NCBI GenBank assembly: GCA_035308765.1
Contig: DATGGA010000004.1
Span: forward strand, 1 to 64,000
Source: RBG-16-66-20 sp035308765
GTDB taxonomy: Bacteria > Pseudomonadota > Gammaproteobacteria > Burkholderiales > SG8-39
DNA length: 64,000 nt
Direction: 5' to 3'
The notes beneath the pieces are model-generated. The model was given only the letters and a program-made list of their open reading frames with translations, was not told the origin of the DNA and made no database searches. This document shows, one piece after another, positions 46,759-56,320 of this stretch. The position numbers were made by a program, and so were the translations under genes. Numbering within the stretch: position 1 is the stretch's first letter; each line of letters starts with the position of its first letter.

Positions 46759-47943
46759 GTGCCTGCAAATCATCCGCGTGCATTGTCTACCGCCCTTGGC
46801 GCGCTGGCATCGGCCGTGTTACTGCTCGCGCTGTCCGGCTGCGGCGACAAAAACGCGAACCAGGGTCCGCCGCCGGCCTCGGTACCGGTGCTCAAGGTCG
46901 AGCTCAAGCCGGTCGAGGTGAGCGAAGAATACGTCGCGCAAACCGAAGCGGTGGACACCGTGGAGATACGCGCCCGGGTCGGCGGGATACTCGAACGCCA
47001 GGCATTCACTGACGGCGCGAGCGTAAAGAAAGGCGAGTTGCTGTTCGTGATCGACCCGCAACCCTACGTCGCCGCGCTGGCGCAGGCGAAGGCGGCGCTG
47101 GCCCAAGCCCGCGCGAATCACGTCAATTCCAGCCAGGTGCTCGAGCGCGTGCGGCCGCTGGTCGCCGACCAGGCGATCAGCCAGCAGGACTTGGATGCCG
47201 CGACGGCAAAGGAGGCCGCCGACGCCGCCGCCGAAGAGGCCGCGCAGGCGCAGGTCACCACCGCCGCACTGAATCTCGATTACACGACGATTCGGGCGTC
47301 GCGTGACGGCATGATCAGCAAGGCCCTGATCAAGCCGGGCGGCCTGGTCAATGCGTCCACCACGCTGCTGACGACCCTCTATTCCGTAGACCCGATGTAC
47401 GTCAACTTCGCCATCAGCGAGCAGAAGCTGCTCGAGTTGCAGAAGCAGCTCAAGCTCCGCCCGGCGGAGGCCAAGGGCAAATCGGCGCCCTTCCGCCTGA
47501 TGCTCGTCGACGGCAGCGTCTATCCGCACGACGGAAAACTGAACTTCATCGATACCGCGGTCGACGCCAGGGCCGGCACCGTGCAGCTGCGCCTTTCGGT
47601 GCCGAACCCGGAGCGCGAGCTGCGCGCGGGCCAGTTCGTGCGCGTGGTCGCCACCTCGGCGGTGCCGCTCAACGCCGCGCGCGTGCCCCAGCAGGCGGTG
47701 CAGGAGTTGCAGGGCAAGCGCTCGGTGCTGCTGGTCGGCGCGGACGGCAAGGCGGCATACCAGGAAATCACCGTCAACCAGAGGATGGGCAACGATTGGC
47801 TGGTTGAGAGCGGGCTGAAGGACGGCGACCTGGTGATCGTCGAGGGCATCAACAAGGTCCGCCCGGGAATGGCGGTCACGCCGCTGCCGGCGGGCGCGCC
47901 CGCCGATGCGGGCAAGGCGGCGCCGGAAAAAGGCAAGAACTGA
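46759..47943 (+). CDS. RND efflux periplasmic adaptor (MexA/AcrA family), lipoprotein
   Basis: 394 residues from a GTG with AGGAG eight bases upstream. LLLALSGC is a lipobox with Cys28. The membrane-fusion-protein body shows the lipoyl half EIRARVGGILERQAFTDGASVKKGELLFVIDP, a coiled hairpin of about 60 residues (AQAKAALAQARANHVNSSQVL to AAEEAAQAQVTTAALNLDYT), and AGQFVRVV in the beta-barrel. First gene of a four-gene operon; its stop overlaps the pump gene by one base. A local repressor gene (TetR) is not present. Confidence 0.95.
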   Translation: MPANHPRALSTALGALASAVLLLALSGCGDKNANQGPPPASVPVLKVELKPVEVSEEYVAQTEAVDTVEIRARVGGILERQAFTDGASVKKGELLFVIDPQPYVAALAQAKAALAQARANHVNSSQVLERVRPLVADQAISQQDLDAATAKEAADAAAEEAAQAQVTTAALNLDYTTIRASRDGMISKALIKPGGLVNASTTLLTTLYSVDPMYVNFAISEQKLLELQKQLKLRPAEAKGKSAPFRLMLVDGSVYPHDGKLNFIDTAVDARAGTVQLRLSVPNPERELRAGQFVRVVATSAVPLNAARVPQQAVQELQGKRSVLLVGADGKAAYQEITVNQRMGNDWLVESGLKDGDLVIVEGINKVRPGMAVTPLPAGAPADAGKAAPEKGKN

Positions 47944-50900
47944 TGTTTGACTTCTTCATCGACCGGCCGGTCTTCTCGACCGTGATCTCGCTCATCATCA
48001 CGCTTGCGGGCCTGGTCGCCTCGACCAGCCTGCCGCTCGCGCAGTATCCGCAGATCGTGCCGCCGCAGGTGCAGGTTACGACGGCGTTCCCCGGTGCCAA
48101 CGCGGAAACCGTCGCGCAGTCCATCGCCGCGCCGCTCGAGCAGCAGATCAACGGCGCGCGCAACATGATCTACATGGATTCCAAGAGCGCCAACGACGGC
48201 ACCTACAACCTGGTGGTGACCTTCGACGTGGGCACCAACCAGGACCTCGCCGCCGTCGACGTGCAGAACCGCGTCGCCATCGCGCAGACCTCGCTGCCGC
48301 CGGACGTACTGCGCCAGGGCGTCCAGCTGCGCAAGGTATCGACCGACTTCCTGGAGGTGTTCGCGCTGATCTCGCCCAAGCACAGTTTCGACAACGTGTT
48401 CCTGTCCAACTACGCGCTGCTCAACGTCCAGGACGCGCTGTCGCGCATCAAGGGCGTCGGCTTCGTGCGGATTTTCGGCGCGCGCGACTACAGCATGCGC
48501 ATCTGGCTGGACCCGGACAAGATGGCGCGCCTCGGCGTGACGGCGGGCGACGTGTCGCGGGTGGTCCAGGAGCAGAACCAGGTGGCGCCTGCCGGGCGGG
48601 TCGGATTGCCACCGACGCCCGCCGGGCAGCAGATGCAGTACACCATCTACGTCCAGGGGCGCCTCGCCGCCGCGTCGCAATACGAGAACATCGTGCTGAG
48701 CGCAGCGCCCAACGGTCAGATCGTCCGACTGAAGGACGTCGCGCGCATCGAGCTCGCCGGAGTCGATTATTCGATCAACGTCATGGAAGGCGACAACCCC
48801 TCGGCCTTCATCGGCCTGTTCCTTTCGCCGGACGCCAACGCGCTGGACGTCGCCAAGGAGGCCAAGCGCACGATGGACCAGCTCGCCCAGAGCTTCCCGC
48901 CGGACATGGCCTACACGATCCCGTTCGCGACCACCCCGTTCGTCACCGAGTCGCTGAAGGAGGTGGTGAAGACGCTGTTTGAGGCGATCGTGCTGGTGCT
49001 GATCGTGGTGTACGTGTTCCTGCAGAGCTGGCGCGCCACTCTGATCCCGATGGCGGTGGTGCCCGTGGCGCTGATCGGCACCTTCGCCGCCTTCGTCGCG
49101 CTCGGTTTCTCCATCAACACGCTGACCCTGTTCGGCATGGTGCTGGCGATCGGCATCGTCGTGGACGACGCCATCGTGGTGGTCGAGGCGGTGCAGCACA
49201 AGCTCGACAGCGAACACATGACGCCGAACCAGGCGGCCAAGGCCGCGATGGCTGACGTGGGCGCGCCCGTGATCGCGATCGCGCTGGTGCTGTCGGCGGT
49301 GTTCATCCCGGTCGCCTTCCTCGGCGGCCTCACCGGGCAGCTCTACAAGCAGTTCGCACTGACGCTTGCCACTGCGGTGCTGCTGTCGGCGGTCTGCGCG
49401 CTGACGCTGACGCCGGCGCTGTGCGCGCTGCTGCTACGGCCTGCGGCGCAGGACAAGCCGAGCGGCCTGACCGGACGCTTCTTCGGCCTGTTCAACCGCG
49501 CCTTCGGCGCGTTCAGGGAGCGTTACACGCGCTCGGTCGCCTCGCTGATCAAGCGCGCGGCGCTGGTGGCGCTGACTTTCGCGGTGCTGCTTGTCGCCGT
49601 CTACGGATTGATCGGTACGCGCCCGACGGGGCTGGTGCCGGACGAGGACCAGGGCTACCTGTTCGTCGTGCTGCAGCTGCCGCCCGCGGCCTCGCTCGAC
49701 CGGACCGACGAAGCGGTGCGCCAGGCGAGGAAGATCATCCTGGAGCAGGTCAAGGGCATCGGCGGCGTAGCGACGCTCGCGGGCTTCAACCTGCTGACCG
49801 GCCTGACGACGTCGTACAACGCGACCATGTTCATCCGCCTGAAGCCCTGGGACGAGCGCAGGGATCCCGGCGAGCGCGCCAGCGCGCTGGTGCGCAAAAT
49901 GTCCGGGCTGCTGAACGCCCAGGTCAAGGACGCCAACGTGCTGGTGCTGAACGCGCCACCGATCCGCGGCCTCGGCACCGCCGGCGGCTTCGAATTCATC
50001 CTGCAGGACCACGCCGGCCGCGATCCGAAACTGTTCTCGCAGGCGCTGCAGAATTTCCTCGCCGAGGCGAGGAAGCGCCCGGAGCTGGGCTTCGTCTTCG
50101 CCAACTACGACGACCGCATTCCGCAGATCGAATACGAGATCGACCGCGACAAGGTCAAGTCCTACGGCATCTCGCTGTCGGACGTGTTCTTCACGCTGCA
50201 GACGATGCTGGGCGGCTACTACGTGAACGATTTCAATCTGTTCGGGCGCACGTTCAAGGTGCAGGCGCAGGCCGAGGCCTGGGCGCGCGCCGGGCCCGAC
50301 GACGCCAAGCGCTACTACGTGAGGAGCGCCGCGGGCGACATGGTGCCGCTTTCGGCAGTGCTAAAGCCCAAACCGTTCAACGGCCCGGAATACTACGAGC
50401 GCTACAACATCTACCGCGCCGCGACCATCAACGGCGCCGCCGCGCCCGGCTACAGCTCCGGCCAGGCGGTGGCCGCGATGGAAGAGCTCGCCAAGACGCT
50501 GCCGCAGGGTTTCGGCTACGACTGGACCGGCGCCACCTACCAGGAGAAGAAAACCGGCGGCCAGACCGGCTACATCTTCGCGCTGTCGCTGATGTTCGTG
50601 TTCCTCGTGCTCGCGGCCCTCTACGAGAGCTGGGCGATGCCGGTGGCGATCATGATGGTCGTGCCCTTTGGCGTGTTCGGCGCCTTCGTCGGCCTCGCGC
50701 TGCGGGGCCTGGACAACAACGTCTACGCCCAGGTCGGGCTGGTGATGCTGATCGGCCTCGCGGCGAAGAACGCCATCCTGATCGTCGAATTCGCCAAGCT
50801 GGCTCATGATCGCGGGGCTTCGATCGTTCGCGGCGCGATCGAGGGCGCGCAGCTGCGCCTGCGGCCCATCCTGATGACCTCCTTTGCCTTCGTCCTCGGT

Positions 50901-51101
50901 ACCCTGCCCCTCGCGATAGCGACCGGCGCGGGCGCCGGCGCGCGGTTGTCGCTCGGCAACACCGTCGTCGGCGGCATGCTGGCGGCGACCGTGATCGGCA
51001 TCTTCGTGATCCCGGTGTTCTACGTGATCATCCAGCGGATCAGCGAACGCAAGGCGCCCTTCCGCGACGAGGAAGGCGACGCCAAGGACGGCGCGGGATG
51101 A
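47943..51101 (+). CDS. RND efflux pump inner-membrane transporter (AcrB/MexB family)
   Basis: 1052 residues, the standard HAE1 size. FFIDRPVFSTVISLIITLAGLVA starts TM1. Large periplasmic loops follow, then the proton-relay pair DD in GIVVDDAIVVVEAVQ (TM4) and Lys in GLAAKNAILIVEFAKLAHDRG (TM10). It is a proton-driven exporter of amphiphilic compounds, working with the adaptor before and the outer-membrane factor after it. It overlaps both neighbours by one and four bases. Confidence 0.97.
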   Translation: MFDFFIDRPVFSTVISLIITLAGLVASTSLPLAQYPQIVPPQVQVTTAFPGANAETVAQSIAAPLEQQINGARNMIYMDSKSANDGTYNLVVTFDVGTNQDLAAVDVQNRVAIAQTSLPPDVLRQGVQLRKVSTDFLEVFALISPKHSFDNVFLSNYALLNVQDALSRIKGVGFVRIFGARDYSMRIWLDPDKMARLGVTAGDVSRVVQEQNQVAPAGRVGLPPTPAGQQMQYTIYVQGRLAAASQYENIVLSAAPNGQIVRLKDVARIELAGVDYSINVMEGDNPSAFIGLFLSPDANALDVAKEAKRTMDQLAQSFPPDMAYTIPFATTPFVTESLKEVVKTLFEAIVLVLIVVYVFLQSWRATLIPMAVVPVALIGTFAAFVALGFSINTLTLFGMVLAIGIVVDDAIVVVEAVQHKLDSEHMTPNQAAKAAMADVGAPVIAIALVLSAVFIPVAFLGGLTGQLYKQFALTLATAVLLSAVCALTLTPALCALLLRPAAQDKPSGLTGRFFGLFNRAFGAFRERYTRSVASLIKRAALVALTFAVLLVAVYGLIGTRPTGLVPDEDQGYLFVVLQLPPAASLDRTDEAVRQARKIILEQVKGIGGVATLAGFNLLTGLTTSYNATMFIRLKPWDERRDPGERASALVRKMSGLLNAQVKDANVLVLNAPPIRGLGTAGGFEFILQDHAGRDPKLFSQALQNFLAEARKRPELGFVFANYDDRIPQIEYEIDRDKVKSYGISLSDVFFTLQTMLGGYYVNDFNLFGRTFKVQAQAEAWARAGPDDAKRYYVRSAAGDMVPLSAVLKPKPFNGPEYYERYNIYRAATINGAAAPGYSSGQAVAAMEELAKTLPQGFGYDWTGATYQEKKTGGQTGYIFALSLMFVFLVLAALYESWAMPVAIMMVVPFGVFGAFVGLALRGLDNNVYAQVGLVMLIGLAAKNAILIVEFAKLAHDRGASIVRGAIEGAQLRLRPILMTSFAFVLGTLPLAIATGAGAGARLSLGNTVVGGMLAATVIGIFVIPVFYVIIQRISERKAPFRDEEGDAKDGAG

Positions 51102-52537
51102 GGATCGCGGCTCGCGCGTTCGTGCTGGCGACGGCCCTGGCGCTGTCCGCGTGCCAGATGTTTCCGGCCTACAAGCGGCCGGAGGTCAAAGTGCCGGAGA
51201 CGTTCCGCGGCCAGACCGGGCCGGCGGGCGAAAAATCGATCGCGGAAACGGCGTGGTGGGAGATATACCGCGATCCGATACTGGAAAAGCTGATCCGGGT
51301 TGCGCTGGAGCAGAACTACGACATCCGGCTCGCGATCGCGCGCGTCGACGAATTCCGCGCCCTGGCGGGCGTCGCGGGCCTGGGCTCCGTGCCGCTGATT
51401 TCGGCGGGCGGGTCTGCGGGCAGGGAAGCCTTCTCCACCGTCGGCCCGACGCCGTATCCGACGAGCATTCCGAGTATCACCCAGGCCTACGGCGCCAACG
51501 TCGTCGCCAGCTACGAGGTAGACCTGTGGCGCCGCATTGCCGACCTGCAGGACGCGGCGAAAGCCCAGCTGTTCGCGAGCGAATTCGCCCGCGAAACGAC
51601 GCGCATCACCGTCATATCGAGCGTGGCGACCGCCTATTTCGCGCTGCGCTCGCTCGACCGCCAGCTGCTGGTGACGCAACGCACCCTGGCATACCGCATG
51701 AAGTTCGTGGAACTGACGCGCGCGCAGTTCAGGCGCGGCGTGGTCTCCGGCCTGGACGTGAACCGGGCCGAGGCGAACCTGGCGGCGGCCCGCGCCGCAG
51801 TCCCCGTGCTGCAGTCCCAGATCGCGCAGGCGGAAAACCTGATCCAGGTGCTGCTCGGACAAAATGCCGCGCCGGTGCTGCGCGGCGAGCCGACGGAAAC
51901 GGCGTTTTTCCCGGTTCCGCCCGAGGTGCCCGGCGGCATCCCGGCGACCCTGCTCCAGCGGCGCCCCGACCTGCAACTGGCGGAGTACAACCTGATCGAC
52001 GCCAATGCTCAGCTGAAATCGGTCAAGGCGTCGCTGTTTCCGACGATTTCCCTCACTGCCGCGGCGGGGTCCTCGAGCGCGCTGCTGCGGAACCTGTTCA
52101 CGGGGCCGGCGAGGACCTGGTCGTGGGCGCTCGGTTTCCTGCAGCCGATCATCGACCCGAACCGCAACCTCTACCAGGTCGACGCCTACAGCGCGCGCGA
52201 AAGGCAGGCGATCATCCTCTACCAGCAGGCCGTAGTGCAGGCCTTTCGCGAGGTAGCCGACGCGCTGGCCGCTCGCGAGGGCTTTACCGCTGCCCTGAGC
52301 GCGCAGGAGGACCAGGTCAGGGAGCTGCGCGAGGCAAGCCAGCGCGTGCTGAAGCGCTACGCCGCCGGCTACTCGTCCTATTTCGAGGTGATCGACGCCG
52401 ACAGCTCGCTGTTCACCGCCGAGCTGCTGCTGGCGCAGGCCTACCAGAACTCGCTGGTGTCCTTCGTCCAGCTCTACAAGGCGCTCGGCGGCGGCTGGGA
52501 CGTGCCTAAACCCGGCGAAGCTCCCGGGCAGCAGTGA
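51098..52537 (+). CDS. RND efflux outer-membrane factor (OprM family), lipoprotein
   Basis: 479 residues. The lipobox LALSAC (Cys19) is followed by QMFPAYKRPEVKVPETFRG and WWEIYRDPILEKLIRVALEQNYDIRLAIARVDEFRAL, then a matching repeat in the C-terminal half (ANAQLKSVKASLFPTISLTAAAG and QAFREVADALAAREGF). This is the tandem-repeat TolC-type channel. Last component of the efflux trio; the ATG overlaps the pump stop as ATGA, and the next gene overlaps its TGA. Confidence 0.95.
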   Translation: MRIAARAFVLATALALSACQMFPAYKRPEVKVPETFRGQTGPAGEKSIAETAWWEIYRDPILEKLIRVALEQNYDIRLAIARVDEFRALAGVAGLGSVPLISAGGSAGREAFSTVGPTPYPTSIPSITQAYGANVVASYEVDLWRRIADLQDAAKAQLFASEFARETTRITVISSVATAYFALRSLDRQLLVTQRTLAYRMKFVELTRAQFRRGVVSGLDVNRAEANLAAARAAVPVLQSQIAQAENLIQVLLGQNAAPVLRGEPTETAFFPVPPEVPGGIPATLLQRRPDLQLAEYNLIDANAQLKSVKASLFPTISLTAAAGSSSALLRNLFTGPARTWSWALGFLQPIIDPNRNLYQVDAYSARERQAIILYQQAVVQAFREVADALAAREGFTAALSAQEDQVRELREASQRVLKRYAAGYSSYFEVIDADSSLFTAELLLAQAYQNSLVSFVQLYKALGGGWDVPKPGEAPGQQ

Positions 52538-53184
52538 GCAGAAGGAAAAAAGCCTCCCGCGCGGCGCTCGGGCTCACGCGGGGCGAGTACGCGATGCTGC
52601 GCCGCCTGCGGACGCCGGAAAAGATCCAGCAATTCCTCTACCGCCTGAAGCAGAACTTCGAGCCCGGCGGCGATACCTGCAACTCGGTGCGCGTCGTGCT
52701 CGGGAAGCGCCGCGCGCACTGCATCGAGGGCGCGATGGTCGCCGCCTGCGCGCTGTGGATCCACGGCGAGCCGCCGCTGCTGCTCGATTTCCAGGCGGTG
52801 CGCGATTTCGACCACGTGGTCGCGGTGTTCCGCCGCAACGGCCGATGGGGCGCGATCTCCAAGACCAACGGCATCGGCCTGCGCTGGCGCGATCCGGTGT
52901 ACCGGTCCTTGCGTGAACTGGCCATGTCCTACCTGCACGAGTACTACAACAAGCGCGACCACAAGACGCTGCGCACCTACTCCCGTCCCTATGACCTGCG
53001 GCGGATGGAGACCGGGGACTGGGTCACCGCCGAAGACGGCGCCTGGGGCCTGATCGACAACCTCGAGGCGACCCGTCATTACAAGCTGATGACGCGGGCG
53101 CAGACGCGCAGCCTGGTACGCCGCGATCCATTCGAGCGCGAGGTGGGCAACCTGCTTCAGTACAGAAGGCCCAGGAAGAAGTGA
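52534..53184 (+). CDS. Transglutaminase-like cysteine protein of unknown function, fourth gene of RND operon
   Basis: 216 residues. RRAHCIEGAMVAACALWIHGEPPLLLDFQAVRDFDHVVAVFRR contains a Cys and, about 34 residues later, a His, with AISKTNGIGLRWRDPVY next: the order and spacing of a transglutaminase-like Cys-His-Asp/Asn site. The family is conserved in proteobacteria, but I know of no assigned role. There is no signal peptide. The start overlaps the outer-membrane factor stop by four bases, so it is transcribed with the pump. Function in efflux is unproven; it could merely be carried along. Confidence 0.7.
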   Translation: MSRRKKASRAALGLTRGEYAMLRRLRTPEKIQQFLYRLKQNFEPGGDTCNSVRVVLGKRRAHCIEGAMVAACALWIHGEPPLLLDFQAVRDFDHVVAVFRRNGRWGAISKTNGIGLRWRDPVYRSLRELAMSYLHEYYNKRDHKTLRTYSRPYDLRRMETGDWVTAEDGAWGLIDNLEATRHYKLMTRAQTRSLVRRDPFEREVGNLLQYRRPRKK

Positions 53185-53203
53185 TGCGAGGTTGATGATC
53201 CCA

Positions 53204-53235
53204 GAATGACCGCTTTCGACCCAAAGCAGTCATTC
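53204..53235. repeat. Imperfect palindrome, dispersed-repeat type
   Basis: GAATGACCGCTTT-CGACCC-AAAGCAGTCATTC: 13-base arms with one mismatch around a six-base loop. It lies in the 109-base gap before the slipin gene and has no T-run. The sequence and its leftward translation (MTALGRKRSFW) resemble a short intergenic palindrome scattered in many proteobacterial genomes; it may also end the RND operon transcript. Confidence 0.55.
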
Positions 53236-53293
53236 AGGCATAGACTGATGTTTGGCGCCTGCGGGTGAGTCCGTGCACGAGGGGGACGCGAAC

Positions 53294-54049
53294 ATGGCTT
53301 GGTTCGGAATCGTCTTTGTCGTACTTGCGGCCGTGTTTCTGGCCTCCGCGATCCGCATATTTCGCGAATATGAACGGGGAGTCGTCTTCACCCTGGGGCG
53401 ATTCTGGAAGGTGAAGGGGCCGGGACTGGTAATCATCATCCCCGCAATCCAGCAGGCCGTCCGAGTGGATCTTCGCACCATGGTTCTGGAGGTGCCGACC
53501 CAGGACGTGATCTCCCGAGACAACGTATCGGTGAAGGTCAGCGCGGTGGTGTACCTGCGCGTCATCGACGCGGAAAAGGCGGTTATCCAGGTCGTGGACT
53601 ATCTGAATGCCACAAGCCAGCTGGCTCAAACCATGCTGCGATCGGTGCTCGGAAAACACCAACTGGACGACATGCTCGCGGAACGGGAGAAGCTCAATCT
53701 GGACATCCAGACAGCCTTGGACGCGCAGACGGATTCGTGGGGCGTAAAGGTCGCAAACGTCGAAATCAAACAGGTCGATCTGACCGAATCGATGATTCGG
53801 GCAATCGCGAGGCAGGCCGAGGCCGAGCGCGAGAGGCGCGCAAAAGTGATTCATGCCGAGGGCGAACTGCAGGCTGCGGAAAAACTGTTCCAGGCGGCCA
53901 AGATTCTGGCGCAGGAACCGCAGGCAATCCAATTGCGATATCTGGAAACACTTACCGTAATCGGCGCAGATAAGAATTCCACCATCGTATTCCCGCTGCC
54001 GATGGATCTGCTGGCCCCTTTCCTGGAACGGCAGAAGCGACTCCCCTAA
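53294..54049 (+). CDS. Slipin (stomatin/SPFH family) membrane protein
   Basis: 251 residues from ATG 53294. One N-terminal membrane helix (WFGIVFVVLAAVFLASAIRIF) precedes the SPFH domain: EYERGVVFTLGRFWKVKGPGLVIIIPAIQQ, VDLRTMVLEVPTQDVISRDNVSVKVSAVVYLR. A coiled region (RQAEAERERRAKVIHAEGELQAAEKLFQAAKIL) ends with LRYLETLTVIGADKNSTIVFPLP. It is paired with NfeD, the usual operon partner, 24 bases downstream. It organises membrane microdomains. Confidence 0.94.
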   Translation: MAWFGIVFVVLAAVFLASAIRIFREYERGVVFTLGRFWKVKGPGLVIIIPAIQQAVRVDLRTMVLEVPTQDVISRDNVSVKVSAVVYLRVIDAEKAVIQVVDYLNATSQLAQTMLRSVLGKHQLDDMLAEREKLNLDIQTALDAQTDSWGVKVANVEIKQVDLTESMIRAIARQAEAERERRAKVIHAEGELQAAEKLFQAAKILAQEPQAIQLRYLETLTVIGADKNSTIVFPLPMDLLAPFLERQKRLP

Positions 54050-54073
54050 ATACAGAGGACCTATAGTCCCGGC

Positions 54074-55405
54074 ATGGATGCGCGGTGGCTGACGCTGCTA
54101 GCTAGCTTCTGGATCATGCCGGCATTGGCTGCGCCGCGGCCGGTCGTTGTCATTCCGGTAGAGGGGGCGATCGGACCGGCAACGGCTGATTTCGTGCATC
54201 GCGGCCTGGAGCGTGCCGCCCTCGAAGGCGCGCAGCTCGTGGTGCTGCGCCTGGACACGCCCGGCGGCCTGGATACTTCGATGCGCGACATCATCAAGGA
54301 CATCCTCGCCTCGCCGGTGCCGGTGGCAGGGTTCGTCGCGCCGTCGGGCGCGCGCGCGGCAAGTGCTGGCACCTTCATCCTGTACGCGACCAATGTCGCC
54401 GCGATGGCGCCGGCGACCAACCTCGGCGCGGCCTCGCCTGTGGCGATCGGTCTACCCGTGGGCGGGGCGGAAAAAGGCGAGCAGAAAAAGGACGCAGGCG
54501 GGGATTCGGGGGCGGCGCCGGGCGACACGCTGATGCGCAAGCAGATGCACGACGCGGCGGCCTACATCCGGGGCCTGGCGCAACTGAGGGGGCGCAATGT
54601 CGAATGGGCGGAACGCGCCGTGCGCGAAGCGGTGAGCCTGCCCGCGGCCGAGGCGCTCAAGCTGAAGGTAATCGATATCGTTGCCGATGATGTTCCGGCA
54701 CTACTCAAACAGCTAGACGAGCGCACGATCGGGGGCAAGACGCTGCACACAGCCGGCGTTACCGCGCACGAATATGCGCAGGACTGGCGCACGCGTCTGC
54801 TCGGTACGATCACCAACCCCGGCGTCGCCTACCTCCTCGGCCTGCTCGGTATCTACGCCATCATCTTCGAATTCATGAACCCGGGATTGGTGCTGCCCGG
54901 CGTCGTCGGCTCGATCTGCGCGCTGGTGGCGATGTACGCCTTTCACCTGCTGCCGGTGAGTTACGCGGGCGTTGCGCTGGTTCTGCTCGGCATCGGCTTC
55001 ATGGTGGCCGAGGTATTTCTGCCGTCCTTCGGCTCGCTGGGGGTGGGCGGCGTGATCGCTTTCGCCGTCGGATCGGTCATCCTGATAGACACCGACATGC
55101 CGGAGTTCGAGATCCCCTACGCGCTGATCGCGAGCCTGACTGCAGCGAGTGCCGCATTCTTCATCCTCGTCGCCGGCATGCTGCTGCGCGCGCGGCGGCG
55201 CCCGGTGGTGAGCGGGCCGGAGCGATTGATCGGCGCCGCCGGCGAGGCGCTCGAGGACATGCAGGACGAAGGCTGGGCGCGGGTGCATGGCGAGAGTTGG
55301 CGCGTGCGCTGCCCGATCCCGGTCAAGCGTGGCGAGCGTTTGCGCGTTACCGCAATCAACGGCCTGGTTCTCGACGCAGTTCCGGATCCCCGGATCGGAT
55401 CATGA
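54074..55405 (+). CDS. NfeD-family membrane serine protease (NfeD1b-like)
   Basis: 443 residues. The signal-like N-terminus is followed by a ClpP/crotonase-type protease domain: LVVLRLDTPGGLDTSMRDIIKDIL, catalytic Ser97 in ARAASAGTFILYATN and Lys156 in MRKQMHDAAAYIRGL. Four to five membrane helices (about residues 255-370) come next, and the C-terminal NfeD OB-fold domain holds VISGPERLIGAAGEALEDM-like sequence. In the archaeal relative this Ser/Lys dyad cleaves the C-terminus of the partner stomatin, which would fit the slipin gene upstream. Confidence 0.92.
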   Translation: MDARWLTLLASFWIMPALAAPRPVVVIPVEGAIGPATADFVHRGLERAALEGAQLVVLRLDTPGGLDTSMRDIIKDILASPVPVAGFVAPSGARAASAGTFILYATNVAAMAPATNLGAASPVAIGLPVGGAEKGEQKKDAGGDSGAAPGDTLMRKQMHDAAAYIRGLAQLRGRNVEWAERAVREAVSLPAAEALKLKVIDIVADDVPALLKQLDERTIGGKTLHTAGVTAHEYAQDWRTRLLGTITNPGVAYLLGLLGIYAIIFEFMNPGLVLPGVVGSICALVAMYAFHLLPVSYAGVALVLLGIGFMVAEVFLPSFGSLGVGGVIAFAVGSVILIDTDMPEFEIPYALIASLTAASAAFFILVAGMLLRARRRPVVSGPERLIGAAGEALEDMQDEGWARVHGESWRVRCPIPVKRGERLRVTAINGLVLDAVPDPRIGS

Positions 55406-55462
55406 ATCACTCCGCCTTCGGAGCAAACTCGGTAGTCGGCGTCAGGTCCGAACGCTAGCCCC

Positions 55463-56320
55463 ATGGACGGTCCGCCCACCTACACGCCGCCGAAGGTCTG
55501 GTCCTGGAACAAGGAAAACGGCGGACGATTTGCGAGCATCAACCGCCCGATCGCGGGCGCGACGCACGACAAGGAGCTGCCCGTGGGCCGCCATCCGCTG
55601 CAGCTCTATTCGCTGGCCACGCCCAACGGCGTCAAGGTCACGGTGATGCTGGAAGAACTGCTGGCCCTGGGCCATGGCGGCGCAGAGTACGACGCCTGGC
55701 TGGTACGGATCAACGACGGCGAGCAGTTCGGCAGCGGCTTCGTCGCGATCAACCCGAACTCCAAGATCCCGGCCCTGCTGGACCGCGGCGGGCCAAAACC
55801 GGTCCGGGTATTCGAGTCTGGCGCGATCCTGCTGTATCTGGCCGAGAAGTTTGGCGCCTTTCTTCCAGCCGACGGCGCCGAGCGCGCCGAGTGCCTGTCG
55901 TGGCTGTTCTGGCAGATGGGCGTTGCGCCTTTTCTCGGCGGCGGGTTCGGCCACTTCTACGCGTACGCGCCGAGCAAGATCGAATACGCCATCGATCGTT
56001 ACGCGATGGAAGTAAAACGCCAGCTCGATGTGCTCGACCGGCGCCTCGCCGCGAGCCCCTATCTGGCGGGGGACGACTACACCATCGCCGACATGGCGGT
56101 CTGGCCCTGGTACGGCACGCTTGCAAAGGGCCAGCTCTACGGGGCAGGCGAATTCCTGCAGGTTCATACGTACTCCCACGTCTTGCGCTGGACCGACCAG
56201 ATCGCCCAACGTCCGGCCGTGAAGCGCGGCCGCATGGTCAACCGCACCTGGGGTCAGCCGTCCAGCCAGCTGCACGAGCGCCATAACGCCGGCGACTTCG
56301 ATAACAAAACCCAACGATGA
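55463..56320 (+). CDS. yghU: YghU-type glutathione transferase / disulfide-bond oxidoreductase
   Basis: 285 residues. YTPPKVWSWNKENGGRFASINRP and GATHDKELPVGRHPLQLYSLATPNGVKVTVMLEE are the YghU N-terminus, unusual among GSTs for its extension before the thioredoxin fold. NPNSKIPALLD holds the cis-Pro, and VFESGAILLYLAEKFG the glutathione-binding motif. YghU binds two glutathiones and reduces disulfides and organic peroxides. It overlaps the next GST gene by four bases (ATGA). Confidence 0.92.
   Translation: MDGPPTYTPPKVWSWNKENGGRFASINRPIAGATHDKELPVGRHPLQLYSLATPNGVKVTVMLEELLALGHGGAEYDAWLVRINDGEQFGSGFVAINPNSKIPALLDRGGPKPVRVFESGAILLYLAEKFGAFLPADGAERAECLSWLFWQMGVAPFLGGGFGHFYAYAPSKIEYAIDRYAMEVKRQLDVLDRRLAASPYLAGDDYTIADMAVWPWYGTLAKGQLYGAGEFLQVHTYSHVLRWTDQIAQRPAVKRGRMVNRTWGQPSSQLHERHNAGDFDNKTQR

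Noticed and set aside
47520..49217. A 565-codon leftward open frame opposite the RND adaptor and pump genes
   Set aside because: Composition of an antisense shadow; the opposite strand encodes well-conserved efflux proteins.
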